The notes: a model not told the origin generated them from the sequence alone. 64,000 nt of DNA from Streptomyces coelicoflavus (GCF_003112555.1 NZ_BEWB01000007.1:186001-250000); one strand, 5' to 3'; shown: positions 34,986 through 43,078, counted from the stretch's first letter. Program-made: numbers and translations.

Positions 34986-35118
34986 CCCGCGCCACTCCCG
35001 TCCCCCCACCCCCGCCGGGCGCGCCGCGTCCGGCGGGGACACCGGTCGGGGCACGGCTCGGTACGACCGTGGGCCGAAGTGCCCGTCGACCGTTCCCGGG
35101 TGCGGTATACGTCCCCTC

Positions 35119-36816
35119 ATGGACTACTACGACCTGGGTGGCCACGGCCGCCCGGTGACGACCTCGTCGCCCGAGGCCCAGCGGTGGTTCGACCGCGGGC
35201 TGGTGTGGACGTACGCCTTCCACCACGAGGAGGCCGTCGTGTGCTTCGAGGCCGCCGTCGCGGCCGACCCGGACTGCGCCATGGCCCACTGGGGCATCGC
35301 CCACGCCCTCGGCCCCAACTACAACAAGCCGTGGGAGGCCTTCGACGCCGAGGAACTGACCCGGACGGTCGACCGCACCCACGCCGCCGTCGAACGCGCA
35401 CACGACCTGGCCGGCCGGGCCGACCCCGTCGAACGCGCCCTGATCGGGGCCCTGCGGGCCCGCTACCCCCGGGCGAGCGCCGTCGAGGACTGCTCGGTCT
35501 GGAACGAGCCGTACGCCGACGGCATGCGCGCCGTGTACGAACTGGCCCCCGACGACCTGGACGTGGCCGCCCTCTACGCGGACGCCCTGATGAACCTGAC
35601 GCCCTGGCGGCTGTGGGACCTGCGCACCGGACGGCCCGCCGAGGGGGCGCGCACCCTGACGGCGAAGACGGTGCTCGACCGGGCCCTCGCCGCCGACGGC
35701 GGCCGCGACCACCCCGGCCTCCTGCACCTCTACATCCACCTGATGGAGATGTCCCCCACCCCGGAGGCGGCCCTCACCGTCGCCGGCCGGCTGCGCGGCC
35801 TGGTCCCCGACGCGGGTCACCTCCAGCACATGCCGTCGCACCTCGAAGTGCTGTGCGGCGACTACCGCCGCGTGGTGACGGACAACGAGGCCGCGATCAC
35901 CGCCGACGAGAAGTACCGCGCGCGGTCGGGGGCGATGAACTTCTACACCCTCTACCGCTCGCACAACTACCACTTCAGGATCTACGGCGCGATGTTCCTG
36001 GGCCAGTACGAGGTCGCCCTCGACACCGCGGCCCGCCTCGAGGCGTCCGTTCCCGAGGAACTGCTGCGGGTGGAGAGCCCGCCCATGGCCGACTGGCTCG
36101 AGGCGTTCTTGGCCATGCGGGTGCACGTCCTGATCCGTTTCGGCCGCTGGGCGGACATCCTCGCCCTGCCGCTGCCGGCCGACCCGCGCCTGTACTGCGT
36201 GACGACCGCGATGCTGCACTACGCCCGTGGCGTCGCCCTCTCGGCCACCGGGCGGGTGGCCGAGGCGGAGGCCGAACGCGCACTGTTCCGCGAGGCGGTC
36301 GCCCGGGTGCCGGAGTCGCGCACGCTGTTCAACAACACCTGCGCGGACCTCCTCGCCATCGCCTCGGCCATGCTCGACGGTGAACTGGAATACCGCCGCG
36401 GCGACCACGCCGCCGCCTTCGCCGCCCTGGAGCGCTCGATCGAGCTGGACGACAACCTGCCCTACGACGAACCCTGGGGCTGGATGCAGCCCACCCGGCA
36501 CGCCTACGGCGCCCTGCTCCTGGAGCGGGGCCGGATCGCCGAGGCCGAGGCGGTCTACCGGGCCGACCTGGGCCTGGACGACACCCTGCCCCGCCCGCTC
36601 CAGCACCCGAACAACGTCTGGGCCCTGCACGGACTCCACGAGTGCCTCGTACGGCTCGGCAGGGCGGGGGAGGCGCGGATCGTGGCGCAGCAGCTGAAGC
36701 TCGCCGCCGCGCTGGCGGACGTGCCGGTCGAGGCGTCCTGCTTCTGCCGCCTCGGCACCGCCCGCGCCGCCCCGGCCGCCGACGGCGGCACCGGCTGCTG
36801 CGCCACGGACCACTGA
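35119..36816 (+). CDS. TPR-repeat protein of unknown function with Cys-rich C-terminus
   Basis: 565-residue cytoplasmic protein built from helical repeats. TPR-like units include HHEEAVVCFEAAVAADPDCAMAHWGIAHALGPNYNKPW (about 34-72), VALSATGRVAEAEAERALFREAV (about 374-396) and YGALLLERGRIAEAEAVYRADLGLDDTLPRPL (about 469-500). Conserved-looking polar motifs inside the superhelix are HLYIHLMEMS, LQHMPSHLEV and DEPWGWMQPTRHAYG. The C-terminus has EASCFCRLGTA and GGTGCCATDH, which could bind metal or form disulfides. No signal peptide. Function is not recognised. It is alone on its transcript and converges on the TerD gene. Confidence 0.82.
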   Translation: MDYYDLGGHGRPVTTSSPEAQRWFDRGLVWTYAFHHEEAVVCFEAAVAADPDCAMAHWGIAHALGPNYNKPWEAFDAEELTRTVDRTHAAVERAHDLAGRADPVERALIGALRARYPRASAVEDCSVWNEPYADGMRAVYELAPDDLDVAALYADALMNLTPWRLWDLRTGRPAEGARTLTAKTVLDRALAADGGRDHPGLLHLYIHLMEMSPTPEAALTVAGRLRGLVPDAGHLQHMPSHLEVLCGDYRRVVTDNEAAITADEKYRARSGAMNFYTLYRSHNYHFRIYGAMFLGQYEVALDTAARLEASVPEELLRVESPPMADWLEAFLAMRVHVLIRFGRWADILALPLPADPRLYCVTTAMLHYARGVALSATGRVAEAEAERALFREAVARVPESRTLFNNTCADLLAIASAMLDGELEYRRGDHAAAFAALERSIELDDNLPYDEPWGWMQPTRHAYGALLLERGRIAEAEAVYRADLGLDDTLPRPLQHPNNVWALHGLHECLVRLGRAGEARIVAQQLKLAAALADVPVEASCFCRLGTARAAPAADGGTGCCATDH

Positions 36817-36834
36817 CCCCCGGAGTCCGGGTCA
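36814..36834. terminator. Compact hairpin spanning both stop codons of convergent genes
   Basis: TGACC, CGG, a short loop, then CCG and GGTCA can fold across the 15-bp gap between the TPR and TerD genes, using both stop codons in the stem. It is a weak, short terminator at best. Confidence 0.4.
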
Positions 36835-37407
36835 GACGTTGACGCCGAAGTCCGCGGCGATGCCCGCGAGACCCGAGGCGTACCCCTGCCCGACCGCCCG
36901 GAACTTCCACTCGGCACCGTGCCGGTACAGCTCGCCGAAGACCATCGCGGTCTCGGTCGAGGCGTCCTCGGACAGGTCGTAGCGGGCGAGCTCCTGGTTG
37001 TTCGCCTGGTTGACGACCCGGATGAAGGCGTTGCGGACCTGGCCGAAGCTCTGGCCGCGGTTCTCCGCGTCGTGGATGGAGACCGGGAAGACGATCCGGT
37101 CCACCTCGGCCGGGACCGTGGCGAGGTTCACCTTGACCGCCTCGTCGTCGCCCTCGCCCTCACCGGTGAGGTTGTCACCGGTGTGCTCGACCGAGCCGTC
37201 GGGGCTGGTCAGGTTGTTGTAGAAGACGAAGTGTCCGTCCGACAGCACCTTGCCCGCCGCGTCGAGGAGCAGCGCGGAGGCGTCGAGGTCGTAGTCGGTG
37301 CCCGTCGTGGTCCGCACGTCCCAGCCCAGACCGACCAGCACGGCGGTCAGGCCGGGCGCCTCCTTGCTGAGCGAGACGTTGCCGCCCTTGGCCAGGGAAA
37401 CTCCCAC
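36832..37407 (-). CDS. terD: TerD-family stress protein
   Basis: 191 residues of the TerD/CABP family. It begins GVSLAKGGNVSLSKEAPGLTAVLVGLGWDVR and carries the calcium-binding hallmark TTTGTDYDLDASALLLDAAGKV and the DDEAVKVNLATVPAEVDRIVFPVSIHDAENRGQSFGQVRNAF segment. TerD proteins bind Ca2+ and are linked to tellurite and general stress resistance and to differentiation in Streptomyces. GTG 37407 follows GAAGGAG. The start is 49 bp from a BlaI-type operator, so co-regulation with the divergent BlaI operon is possible. Confidence 0.94.
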   Translation of the reverse strand: MGVSLAKGGNVSLSKEAPGLTAVLVGLGWDVRTTTGTDYDLDASALLLDAAGKVLSDGHFVFYNNLTSPDGSVEHTGDNLTGEGEGDDEAVKVNLATVPAEVDRIVFPVSIHDAENRGQSFGQVRNAFIRVVNQANNQELARYDLSEDASTETAMVFGELYRHGAEWKFRAVGQGYASGLAGIAADFGVNV

Positions 37408-37456
37408 TGCGTTCTCCTTCGTCGAGTTGGTCGTACTCCGTGTTCCCGGTTTCAAT

Positions 37457-37470
37457 CTACAACACTGTAG
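37457..37470. promoter_or_regulatory. BlaI-type operator between terD and the blaI-like gene
   Basis: CTACAACACTGTAG is a palindrome of CTACA and TGTAG arms around four bases, the kind of half-site (TACA/TGTA) bound by BlaI/MecI repressors. It lies 61 bp upstream of the BlaI-like gene in the divergent promoter region, so autoregulation is likely. Confidence 0.65.
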
Positions 37471-37530
37471 AAGAAAGCCTTCTATACGATGTCGCCTCGG
37501 AAGACGATCGGCGGCGGAAGGAGGCGGGCG

Positions 37531-37917
37531 GTGACGGATGACCGGCGTCCGCGGCGACGGGGCCAGGGTGAGCTGGAGGCACTGGTGCTGTCCGCGCTGC
37601 GCGGGGCGGACGGGCCCGCGACGGCCGGCTGGGTGCAGGAGCGCCTCGGCGGCGACCTCGCCTACACCACGGTGATCACGATCCTGACCCGGCTGCTCGA
37701 GAAGGGCGCCGTCAGCCGTGAGCGCGCGGGCCGGTCCTTCGCCTGGACGCCCGCCTCGGACCAGGCCGGCCTGGCCGCGCGGAAGATGCGCAAGGTCCTG
37801 GATGCCGAGAGCGACCGGGAGGCGGTGCTGGCCAGCTTCGTCACGGGCCTCGACCCGGACGACGAGCGCCTGCTGCGCGCGCTGCTCGGGCACGCGCGCG
37901 CGGCGGAGGACGGCTGA
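37531..37917 (+). CDS. blaI: BlaI/MecI-family transcriptional repressor
   Basis: 128 residues. A winged-helix domain (GELEALVLSALRGADGPATAGWVQERLGGDLAYTTVITILTRLLEKGAVSRERAGRSFAWTP) is followed by a helical dimerisation and cleavage region. GTG 37531 has AAGGAGG at ideal spacing and is preferred over ATG 37489. It is followed 6 bp later by the M56 protease gene, the standard BlaI-BlaR1 style pair. No beta-lactamase gene is nearby; the regulon is unknown, but TerD is divergent across the operator. Confidence 0.92.
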   Translation: MTDDRRPRRRGQGELEALVLSALRGADGPATAGWVQERLGGDLAYTTVITILTRLLEKGAVSRERAGRSFAWTPASDQAGLAARKMRKVLDAESDREAVLASFVTGLDPDDERLLRALLGHARAAEDG

Positions 37918-37923
37918 CACCGC

Positions 37924-38856
37924 ATGGGCGTCTTCGTCTTCCTGCCCCTGGTCCTGCCGCTGACGGCGTGGCCGATCGCCAGGCTGGCCGAGCAGCACCT
38001 GCACCCGCGGACCGCGACCAGGCTGCTCACCGCCGTCGCCGCCGTGATGGCCCTGTGCAGCACGCTGTGCCTGGCCCTGGTGATGGTGGTCGGCACCGCG
38101 CAACTGCCGGGCAACCCGCTGCCCGACGGCTGGTCGGACCCCGAGGTTCGGGCGGCGGTGCCCTACGACGAGGTCGTCGGCAAGGCGGCGATTCCCGCGC
38201 TCTGCGCGGTGGTCGCGGCCTCGGCGCGGGCCCTGTGGCGACACGGCAGGGTGCGCCGCCGCGCCCACCGAGCCCTGGCCGGGCTGCCGGGCACCGGGGT
38301 GGCCGTACTGCCGGACGACGTGCCCTACGCGTACGCGCTGCCCGGTGGGCGCCGGGACCGCGTGGTGGTGAGCACGGCCCTGCTCGACTGCCTCGAATCC
38401 GGCGAACGGCGCGCGCTGTTCGCCCACGAGCGGGCCCATCTCGCCGCCGGGCACCACCGCTTCCTGCTCGCCGTCCGGCTCGCCGCGCTGGCCAACCCGT
38501 TCCTGCGCCCCCTGCGGACGGCCGTGTCCTACACGGCGGAGCGGTGGGCGGACGAGGCGGCGGCACGGGCGGTCGGCGACCGCCGCGCGGTGGCGACCGC
38601 GATCGGCAAGGCGGCCCTCGTCTCCCGCGGCACCCCCGTCGCCACCCTCGCCGGCCTCGCGGCGCCCGGCCCGGTGCCCCGCCGGGTGGCCGCCCTGCTG
38701 GGCCCCGCCCCCGCCGTCCGCACCTGGCCCCCTGCGTTCACGTCGGTGGGGCTGGCGGCGTGGGCCGCGGCCGCCGGAACCGCCGTCTCGGCGATGTCGT
38801 CCGCGAACGCCGCCGTCACGATGTTCCTCATCCTGCGGGCCGCGACGCCGTTCTGA
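37924..38856 (+). CDS. M56-family membrane metalloprotease (BlaR1-like, sensorless)
   Basis: 310 residues. Predicted membrane helices flank a cytoplasmic zinc-protease domain with HERAH (residues 168-172) and the later Glu in YTAERWADEAAARAVGD. Such proteins inactivate the partner BlaI repressor by cleavage after a membrane signal. The penicillin-binding sensor domain of true BlaR1 is absent, so the signal is not obviously a beta-lactam. It is co-transcribed with the BlaI-like gene. Confidence 0.9.
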   Translation: MGVFVFLPLVLPLTAWPIARLAEQHLHPRTATRLLTAVAAVMALCSTLCLALVMVVGTAQLPGNPLPDGWSDPEVRAAVPYDEVVGKAAIPALCAVVAASARALWRHGRVRRRAHRALAGLPGTGVAVLPDDVPYAYALPGGRRDRVVVSTALLDCLESGERRALFAHERAHLAAGHHRFLLAVRLAALANPFLRPLRTAVSYTAERWADEAAARAVGDRRAVATAIGKAALVSRGTPVATLAGLAAPGPVPRRVAALLGPAPAVRTWPPAFTSVGLAAWAAAAGTAVSAMSSANAAVTMFLILRAATPF

Positions 38857-38929
38857 GCGGCCCTCACTCCCTGACGGGCGGGATCGGGATTCCAGAAACG
38901 TGCAGGTCGCAGAGGTGTTGCCGAAACTT

Positions 38930-38949
38930 CCTCACTCGATCGGGTGAGG
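38930..38949. promoter_or_regulatory. 20-bp near-palindrome abutting the fasciclin-gene promoter
   Basis: CCTCACTCGATCGGGTGAGG has arms matching at 18 of 20 positions around CGATCG. It ends 2 bp upstream of the -35-like element, a typical site for an activator or repressor. No obvious cognate regulator is recognised. Confidence 0.5.
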
Positions 38950-38951
38950 GA

Positions 38952-38982
38952 CCAATCCGGGCCGGTGCCTGCTCCGGATTCC
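38952..38982 (+). promoter_or_regulatory. SigK-type promoter of the fasciclin lipoprotein gene
   Basis: CCAATCC, 16 bases, CGGATTCC. The same elements with the same spacing occur upstream of the lipid operon (46414-46444) and of the ECF sigma gene itself (53368-53398, minus). The predicted start of transcription is about 175 bp upstream of the coding region. Confidence 0.75.
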
Positions 38983-39165
38983 CCGTGTGAGGGAAGAACC
39001 GAGACCGTGCCGACAGCGAACCGGCGGCTGACCCCGGACCCGGGTCGGCCGGCCGCCACGTAACGGCACCGCGTACTCGGCGGCCCGCCGCACACCACTT
39101 CAGCTCTGTACCACGACTCCGCACCAACGCAGCCTTCGCGCTGCCCGTTTTCAGGGAGATTTTCC

Positions 39166-39819
39166 ATGAACGCCCGTATTCGTCGCTCCACCGTCGCCGT
39201 CGTCGCGGCCGCCCTCCTGCCCCTGTCCCTGGCCGCCTGCTCCGACGACGGCGACTCCTCGGACTCCGCGCAGGCCGCCTCCTCGGCCCCCGCGGCGACC
39301 GACGACCAGTCGGCCGACGCCTCCGGCGGCATGGCGGACTCCGACGAGCCGTTCGGTCCGGCCTGCTCCACGGTGCCGAAGGAGGGCGCCGGTTCGTTCG
39401 ACGGCATGGCCAAGGACCCGGTCGCCACGGCCGCCTCGAACAACCCGGCCCTGTCCACGCTGGTGACCGCGGTGAAGAAGGCCGGTCTGGTCGACACGCT
39501 CAACAACGCCGAGAACATTACCGTGTTCGCGCCCACCAACGACGCCTTCGCCAAGATTCCGAAGGCCGACCTGGACAAGGTCCTGAACGACAAGGAGATG
39601 CTCACCAACATCCTGACCTACCACGTCGTCGGTCAGAAGCTCGCGCCCGAGGACCTGGAGAACGGCTCCTTCGAGACGCTTCAGAAGTCCAAGCTGACCA
39701 CCTCGGGCTCGGACGAGTCCTACAAGGTCAACGACTCCGCCAAGGTCGTCTGCGGCAACGTGAAGACCGCCAACGCCAACGTGTACATCATCGACACGGT
39801 CCTCATGCCCAAGAGCTGA
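39166..39819 (+). CDS. Fasciclin-domain lipoprotein, MPT70/MPT83 homologue
   Basis: 217 residues. Lipobox LAAC (Cys25) follows a standard signal sequence. An Asp/Ser/Ala-rich linker (about 26-60) leads to one FAS1 domain: FGPACSTVP, DPVATAASNNPALSTLVTAVKKAGLVDTLNNAENITVFAPTNDAFAKIP, LTNILTYHVVGQ and VVCGNVKTANANVYIIDTVLMPKS. The whole domain, including the two cysteines, aligns closely with mycobacterial MPT70 and MPT83. Those proteins are the classic targets of the M. tuberculosis sigma factor SigK. A SigK-like sigma gene lies 14 kb away and shares a promoter signature with this gene. A surface adhesion or lipid-binding role is inferred. Confidence 0.95.
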   Translation: MNARIRRSTVAVVAAALLPLSLAACSDDGDSSDSAQAASSAPAATDDQSADASGGMADSDEPFGPACSTVPKEGAGSFDGMAKDPVATAASNNPALSTLVTAVKKAGLVDTLNNAENITVFAPTNDAFAKIPKADLDKVLNDKEMLTNILTYHVVGQKLAPEDLENGSFETLQKSKLTTSGSDESYKVNDSAKVVCGNVKTANANVYIIDTVLMPKS

Positions 39820-39831
39820 CGCGCGGGCCCC

Positions 39832-39860
39832 GGGAGCGGGTCGGGCAGTGGCCCGCTCCC
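39832..39860 (+). terminator. Terminator after the fasciclin gene
   Basis: GGGAGCGGG (39832-39840) pairs with CCCGCTCCC (39852-39860) across an 11-base loop, extended by flanking GC pairs. It separates the lipoprotein gene from the riboswitch. Confidence 0.65.
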
Positions 39861-39879
39861 CGGCGGGGCGGTGGCCCTG

Positions 39880-40056
39880 TGGTAGCTTGCGGAAGCCAGT
39901 CGAACCCACCTGGTGGGTCAGGGAATCCGGTGCGAATCCGGAACTGACGCGCAGCGGTGAGGGGGACGGGCGGAACACGGGCCACTGGGCGGCGCAGGCC
40001 GTCCGGGAAGGCGTTCCGTCCGGTCGAACCCGAGTCCGAAGACCTGCTGGCACCCG
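39880..40056 (+). ncRNA. Cobalamin riboswitch
   Basis: The B12-box core GGGAATCCGGTGCGAATCC, followed by GGAACTGACGCGCAGCGGTGA, lies at 39921-39960. The closing GAGTCCGAAGACCTGCTGGC is at 40032-40051. It precedes a lipoprotein, permease and ATPase gene set and so should repress B12 import when adenosylcobalamin is plentiful. Outer limits are approximate. Confidence 0.92.
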
Positions 40057-40128
40057 TGCCGCGTGCGGCGCGGGCCGCATCGTACGGACGGGCTTCGCGC
40101 ATGAGCCCTCGACGCCAGAGGATTCTCC

Positions 40129-41241
40129 TTGCCCGCAGCACGCCCCGCCGGCTCCCGGCGACTGCTCCATCCCCGGCTTTCCCGGCTTCCCCGGTTCTCC
40201 CGGTTTCCCCGCCGTGCCCTCCGCGGCCCCGTACTGCTACTGACCGGCGCCCTGCTGGCCTCCGGCTGCGGCTCCGGGGCGGCCACCGACGGCGCGGGTG
40301 CCGCGTCCGGCGCGGCCGGCTACCCGCGCACCGTCCGGGACTGCGGGCACGACGTCCGGGTCACCGCCCCGCCGCGACGGGCGGTCTCCCTCAACCAGGG
40401 CACCACGGAGATCCTGCTGTCGCTCGGCCTCGCCGACCGCATGGCGGGCACCGCCACCTGGACCGACCCGGTCATGAAGGGACTGGAGAAGGCGAACGCC
40501 GGTGTCCCCCGGCTCGCCGACGACATGCCGTCCTTCGAGACGGTCCTGGACGCCGAACCCGACTTCGTCGCCGCCTCCTTCGCCTCCACCCTCGGCACCG
40601 GCGGCGTGGCCACCCGGGAACGGTTCACGGAACTCGGCGTGCCGGCCTACCTGTCCCCGTCCGACTGCGTGGGCAAGGACAACAGCGGCGACGGCGACGG
40701 TGTCCGGGACCAGGCCCTGACCATGGACACCGTCTACGGCGAAGTCCGCGACCTGGCCCGCCTCTTCGGCGTGGAGCGGCGCGGCGACGAACTCGTCGCC
40801 GGCCTCGAGTCCCGGATCGACAGGGCCACCTCGGGCATCGACGCCTCCGGTGTCTCCCTCATGTACTGGTTCGCCAACTCCACCTCGCCCTACCTGGCGG
40901 GCTGCTGCGGCGCACCCGGCGTCATCACCCGCGCGGTCGGCGCCGAGAACGCCATGGACGACACCCACGAGGAGTGGCCGCAGGTGGGCTGGGAGACCGT
41001 CGCCGACCGGGACCCCGACGTCCTGGTCCTCGGCGACCTCACCCGCAAGTCGCAGACGGCCGAGACGGCGGCGAAGAAGATCGAGTTCCTGGAGTCCAAC
41101 CCCGTGACCAGGAACATGACCGCCGTCCGCGAGAAGCGCTACGTGCTGCTCAGCGGGCAGGCCATGAACCCCACCATCCGTACCGTCGAGGGCGTGGAAC
41201 AGGTGGCGGCGGCGCTGCGCGAGTTCGGGCTCGCCGAGTGA
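40129..41241 (+). CDS. btuF: Cobalamin ABC transporter substrate-binding lipoprotein (BtuF-like)
   Basis: 370 residues. The start is TTG 40129 with AGAGGA ahead; it gives a long Arg-rich N-terminus and a lipobox ASGC (Cys47). The mature part is a class III binding protein of the FecB/BtuF fold (TVRDCGHDVRVTAPPRRAVSLNQGTTEILLSLGLADRMAGTATW), with the long interdomain helix region near 205-235. Family members bind siderophores, heme or cobalamin; the riboswitch directly upstream makes cobalamin or a precursor corrinoid the best assignment. It overlaps the permease start by 4 bp. Confidence 0.9.
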   Translation: MPAARPAGSRRLLHPRLSRLPRFSRFPRRALRGPVLLLTGALLASGCGSGAATDGAGAASGAAGYPRTVRDCGHDVRVTAPPRRAVSLNQGTTEILLSLGLADRMAGTATWTDPVMKGLEKANAGVPRLADDMPSFETVLDAEPDFVAASFASTLGTGGVATRERFTELGVPAYLSPSDCVGKDNSGDGDGVRDQALTMDTVYGEVRDLARLFGVERRGDELVAGLESRIDRATSGIDASGVSLMYWFANSTSPYLAGCCGAPGVITRAVGAENAMDDTHEEWPQVGWETVADRDPDVLVLGDLTRKSQTAETAAKKIEFLESNPVTRNMTAVREKRYVLLSGQAMNPTIRTVEGVEQVAAALREFGLAE

Positions 41242-42308
41242 CGTCCGCGAGCGGGGCGGCCCCCGCCTCCGTCCCCGGCGTCCGCGCCCCCCGCCGCGCG
41301 CCCCTAGCATGGGCTGCGGCCGGGATCCTGGCGCTGGCCGCATCCGTGGCCGTGGCCGTCACCATCGGCCCGGCGGACATCGGGGTCGCCGACGTGTGGT
41401 CCGTGATCGCCGCCCACCTCGGCGCCGGCACCACCGCCGGGGAGGTGTCGCCGATCCGCGACGGCATCGTCTGGGACCTGCGGCTGCCCCGCACCCTCCT
41501 CGCCGCGGTGTGCGGTGCCGGACTCGCCGTGTGCGGGGCCGTGCTCCAGTCCCTGCTGCGCAACCCGCTCGCCGACCCCTTCGTCCTGGGCGTCTCCTCC
41601 GGCGCCTCGACCGGCGCCGTCCTGGTCGTCGTGCTCGGCGTGGGCGGCGGTGCCCTGTCCGTGCCGGGCGGGGCCTTCGTCGGGGCGGTCTGCTCCTTCG
41701 CGCTGGTGCTGCTGCTCAGCCACAGCCTCGGCGGCACCACGGACCGCGTGGTGCTCGCGGGCGTGGCGGCGATGCAGCTCTTCTCCGCGCTCACCTCCTT
41801 CGTGATCATGACTGCCGCCGACGCCGAGACCACCCGCGGCGTGCTGTTCTGGCTGCTCGGCTCGCTCGGCGGCGCCGGCTGGAGCGACGTGTGGACGACC
41901 GCCGCGGTCCTGACCCTGGTCCTGACCGTGTGCCTCGGTCACGCCAGGACGCTGGACGCCTTCGCCTTCGGCCAGGACGCGGCGGCCGCGCTCGGCGTCC
42001 GGGTGGCCCGCACCCGGCTGGTGCTGCTGTGCGCCACCGCCCTGCTCACCGCCGCCCTGGTCGCCTCGGCCGGCGCGATCGGCTTCGTCGGCCTGGTGCT
42101 GCCGCACGCGGTACGGGCGCTCACCGGGCCCGGTCACGCCAGGCTGCTGCCGGTCAGCGCACTCGCCGGCGCCGTGTTCCTGGTGTGGGTCGACACCCTG
42201 GCCCGTACCGTCCTCGCCCCCCAGGAGGTCCCGGTGGGCGTGGTGACCTCGCTGATCGGCGTGCCGGCCTTCGTGCTCGTCCTGTACCGGGGCCGGAGGA
42301 CACGGTGA
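41238..42308 (+). CDS. btuC: Cobalamin ABC transporter permease (BtuC/FecCD family)
   Basis: 356 residues and about ten predicted membrane helices. Family hallmarks are LRLPRTLLAAVCGAGLAVCGAVLQSLLRNPLADPFVLGVSSGAS and the cytoplasmic L-loop ASAGAIGFVGLVLPHAVRALTGPGHARLLP. A GTG start at 41238 overlaps the btuF stop. It forms the BtuC2D2 pore with the following ATPase. Confidence 0.93.
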   Translation: MTSASGAAPASVPGVRAPRRAPLAWAAAGILALAASVAVAVTIGPADIGVADVWSVIAAHLGAGTTAGEVSPIRDGIVWDLRLPRTLLAAVCGAGLAVCGAVLQSLLRNPLADPFVLGVSSGASTGAVLVVVLGVGGGALSVPGGAFVGAVCSFALVLLLSHSLGGTTDRVVLAGVAAMQLFSALTSFVIMTAADAETTRGVLFWLLGSLGGAGWSDVWTTAAVLTLVLTVCLGHARTLDAFAFGQDAAAALGVRVARTRLVLLCATALLTAALVASAGAIGFVGLVLPHAVRALTGPGHARLLPVSALAGAVFLVWVDTLARTVLAPQEVPVGVVTSLIGVPAFVLVLYRGRRTR

Positions 42309-43078
42309 CCCTGAACGCCGAGCGGGTCTCCCGCACCACCGGTGGCCGGCTCATCCTGGACGGCGTCGACCTGAGCCCGCGCACCGGCGCCACGACGGGG
42401 CTGCTCGGCCCCAACGGCTCCGGCAAGTCCACCCTGTTGCGGCTGCTCGCCGGCGTACTCGCCCCGACCGCGGGCCTGGTCACCCTGGACGGACGCCCCC
42501 TGGACCGGGTGGCCCGCCGGGACGTCGCCCGGCGTGTCGCGGTGGTCGAACAGCAGACGGACACCCAGGTGGAACTGACGGTCCGGGACGTCGTCCGGCT
42601 CGGCCGCATCCCGCACCGCCGCGCCTGGGCACCGGCGTCGGCGGCCGACGAGGAGGCGGTCCTGGACGCCCTCGACCGCACCGGTCTCACCGACCGGGCC
42701 GACCGCCTCTGGCACACCCTCTCCGGCGGCGAACGCCAGCGTGTCCAGATCGCCCGCGCCCTCGCCCAGCAGCCGCGCGAGCTCCTGCTCGACGAGCCGA
42801 CCAACCACCTCGACATCCAGCACCAGCTGGACGTGCTGGCCCTCGTCGCCGCCCTGCCCGTCACCGGCGTGATCGCCCTGCACGACCTCAACCTCGCCGC
42901 GATGTACTGCGACCACCTCGTCGTCCTCTCCGAGGGACGGGTCGTGGCCTGCGGAGAACCGGCGGAGGTGCTGACGACGGACCTGGTCGCGAAGGTCTAC
43001 CGGGTCGACGCCGAGATCACCGCCACCGGCCCCGGCGGCCGCCCGCACGTACGCTTCCTGGGCACCCTGCCCGGCTAG
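42305..43078 (+). CDS. btuD: Cobalamin ABC transporter ATPase (BtuD/FecE family)
   Basis: 257 residues. Walker A GPNGSGKST (about residues 36-44), Q-loop in VVEQQTDTQVELTV, signature LSGGERQRVQIARAL, Walker B ELLLDEPTNHLD and the switch His in IALHDLNLAA are all intact. The start GTG 42305 overlaps the permease stop. It completes a riboswitch-controlled three-gene importer. Confidence 0.95.
   Translation: MTLNAERVSRTTGGRLILDGVDLSPRTGATTGLLGPNGSGKSTLLRLLAGVLAPTAGLVTLDGRPLDRVARRDVARRVAVVEQQTDTQVELTVRDVVRLGRIPHRRAWAPASAADEEAVLDALDRTGLTDRADRLWHTLSGGERQRVQIARALAQQPRELLLDEPTNHLDIQHQLDVLALVAALPVTGVIALHDLNLAAMYCDHLVVLSEGRVVACGEPAEVLTTDLVAKVYRVDAEITATGPGGRPHVRFLGTLPG

Larger units (their letters stand above)
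38857..39165. other. 309-bp intergenic region carrying a palindrome and a SigK-type promoter
   Basis: No gene is supported here; the short minus-strand frame has poor codon character. The region holds a 20-bp near-palindrome (38930-38949) and a SigK-like promoter signature (38952-38982). A leader of about 175 bases before the fasciclin lipoprotein gene follows. I see no clear hairpin for a riboswitch in the leader. Confidence 0.6.

Noticed and set aside
38864..39127. An 87-codon minus-strand frame in the fasciclin upstream region.
   Set aside because: Its translation lacks any motif, codon character is poor, and it overlaps the SigK-type promoter and palindrome.
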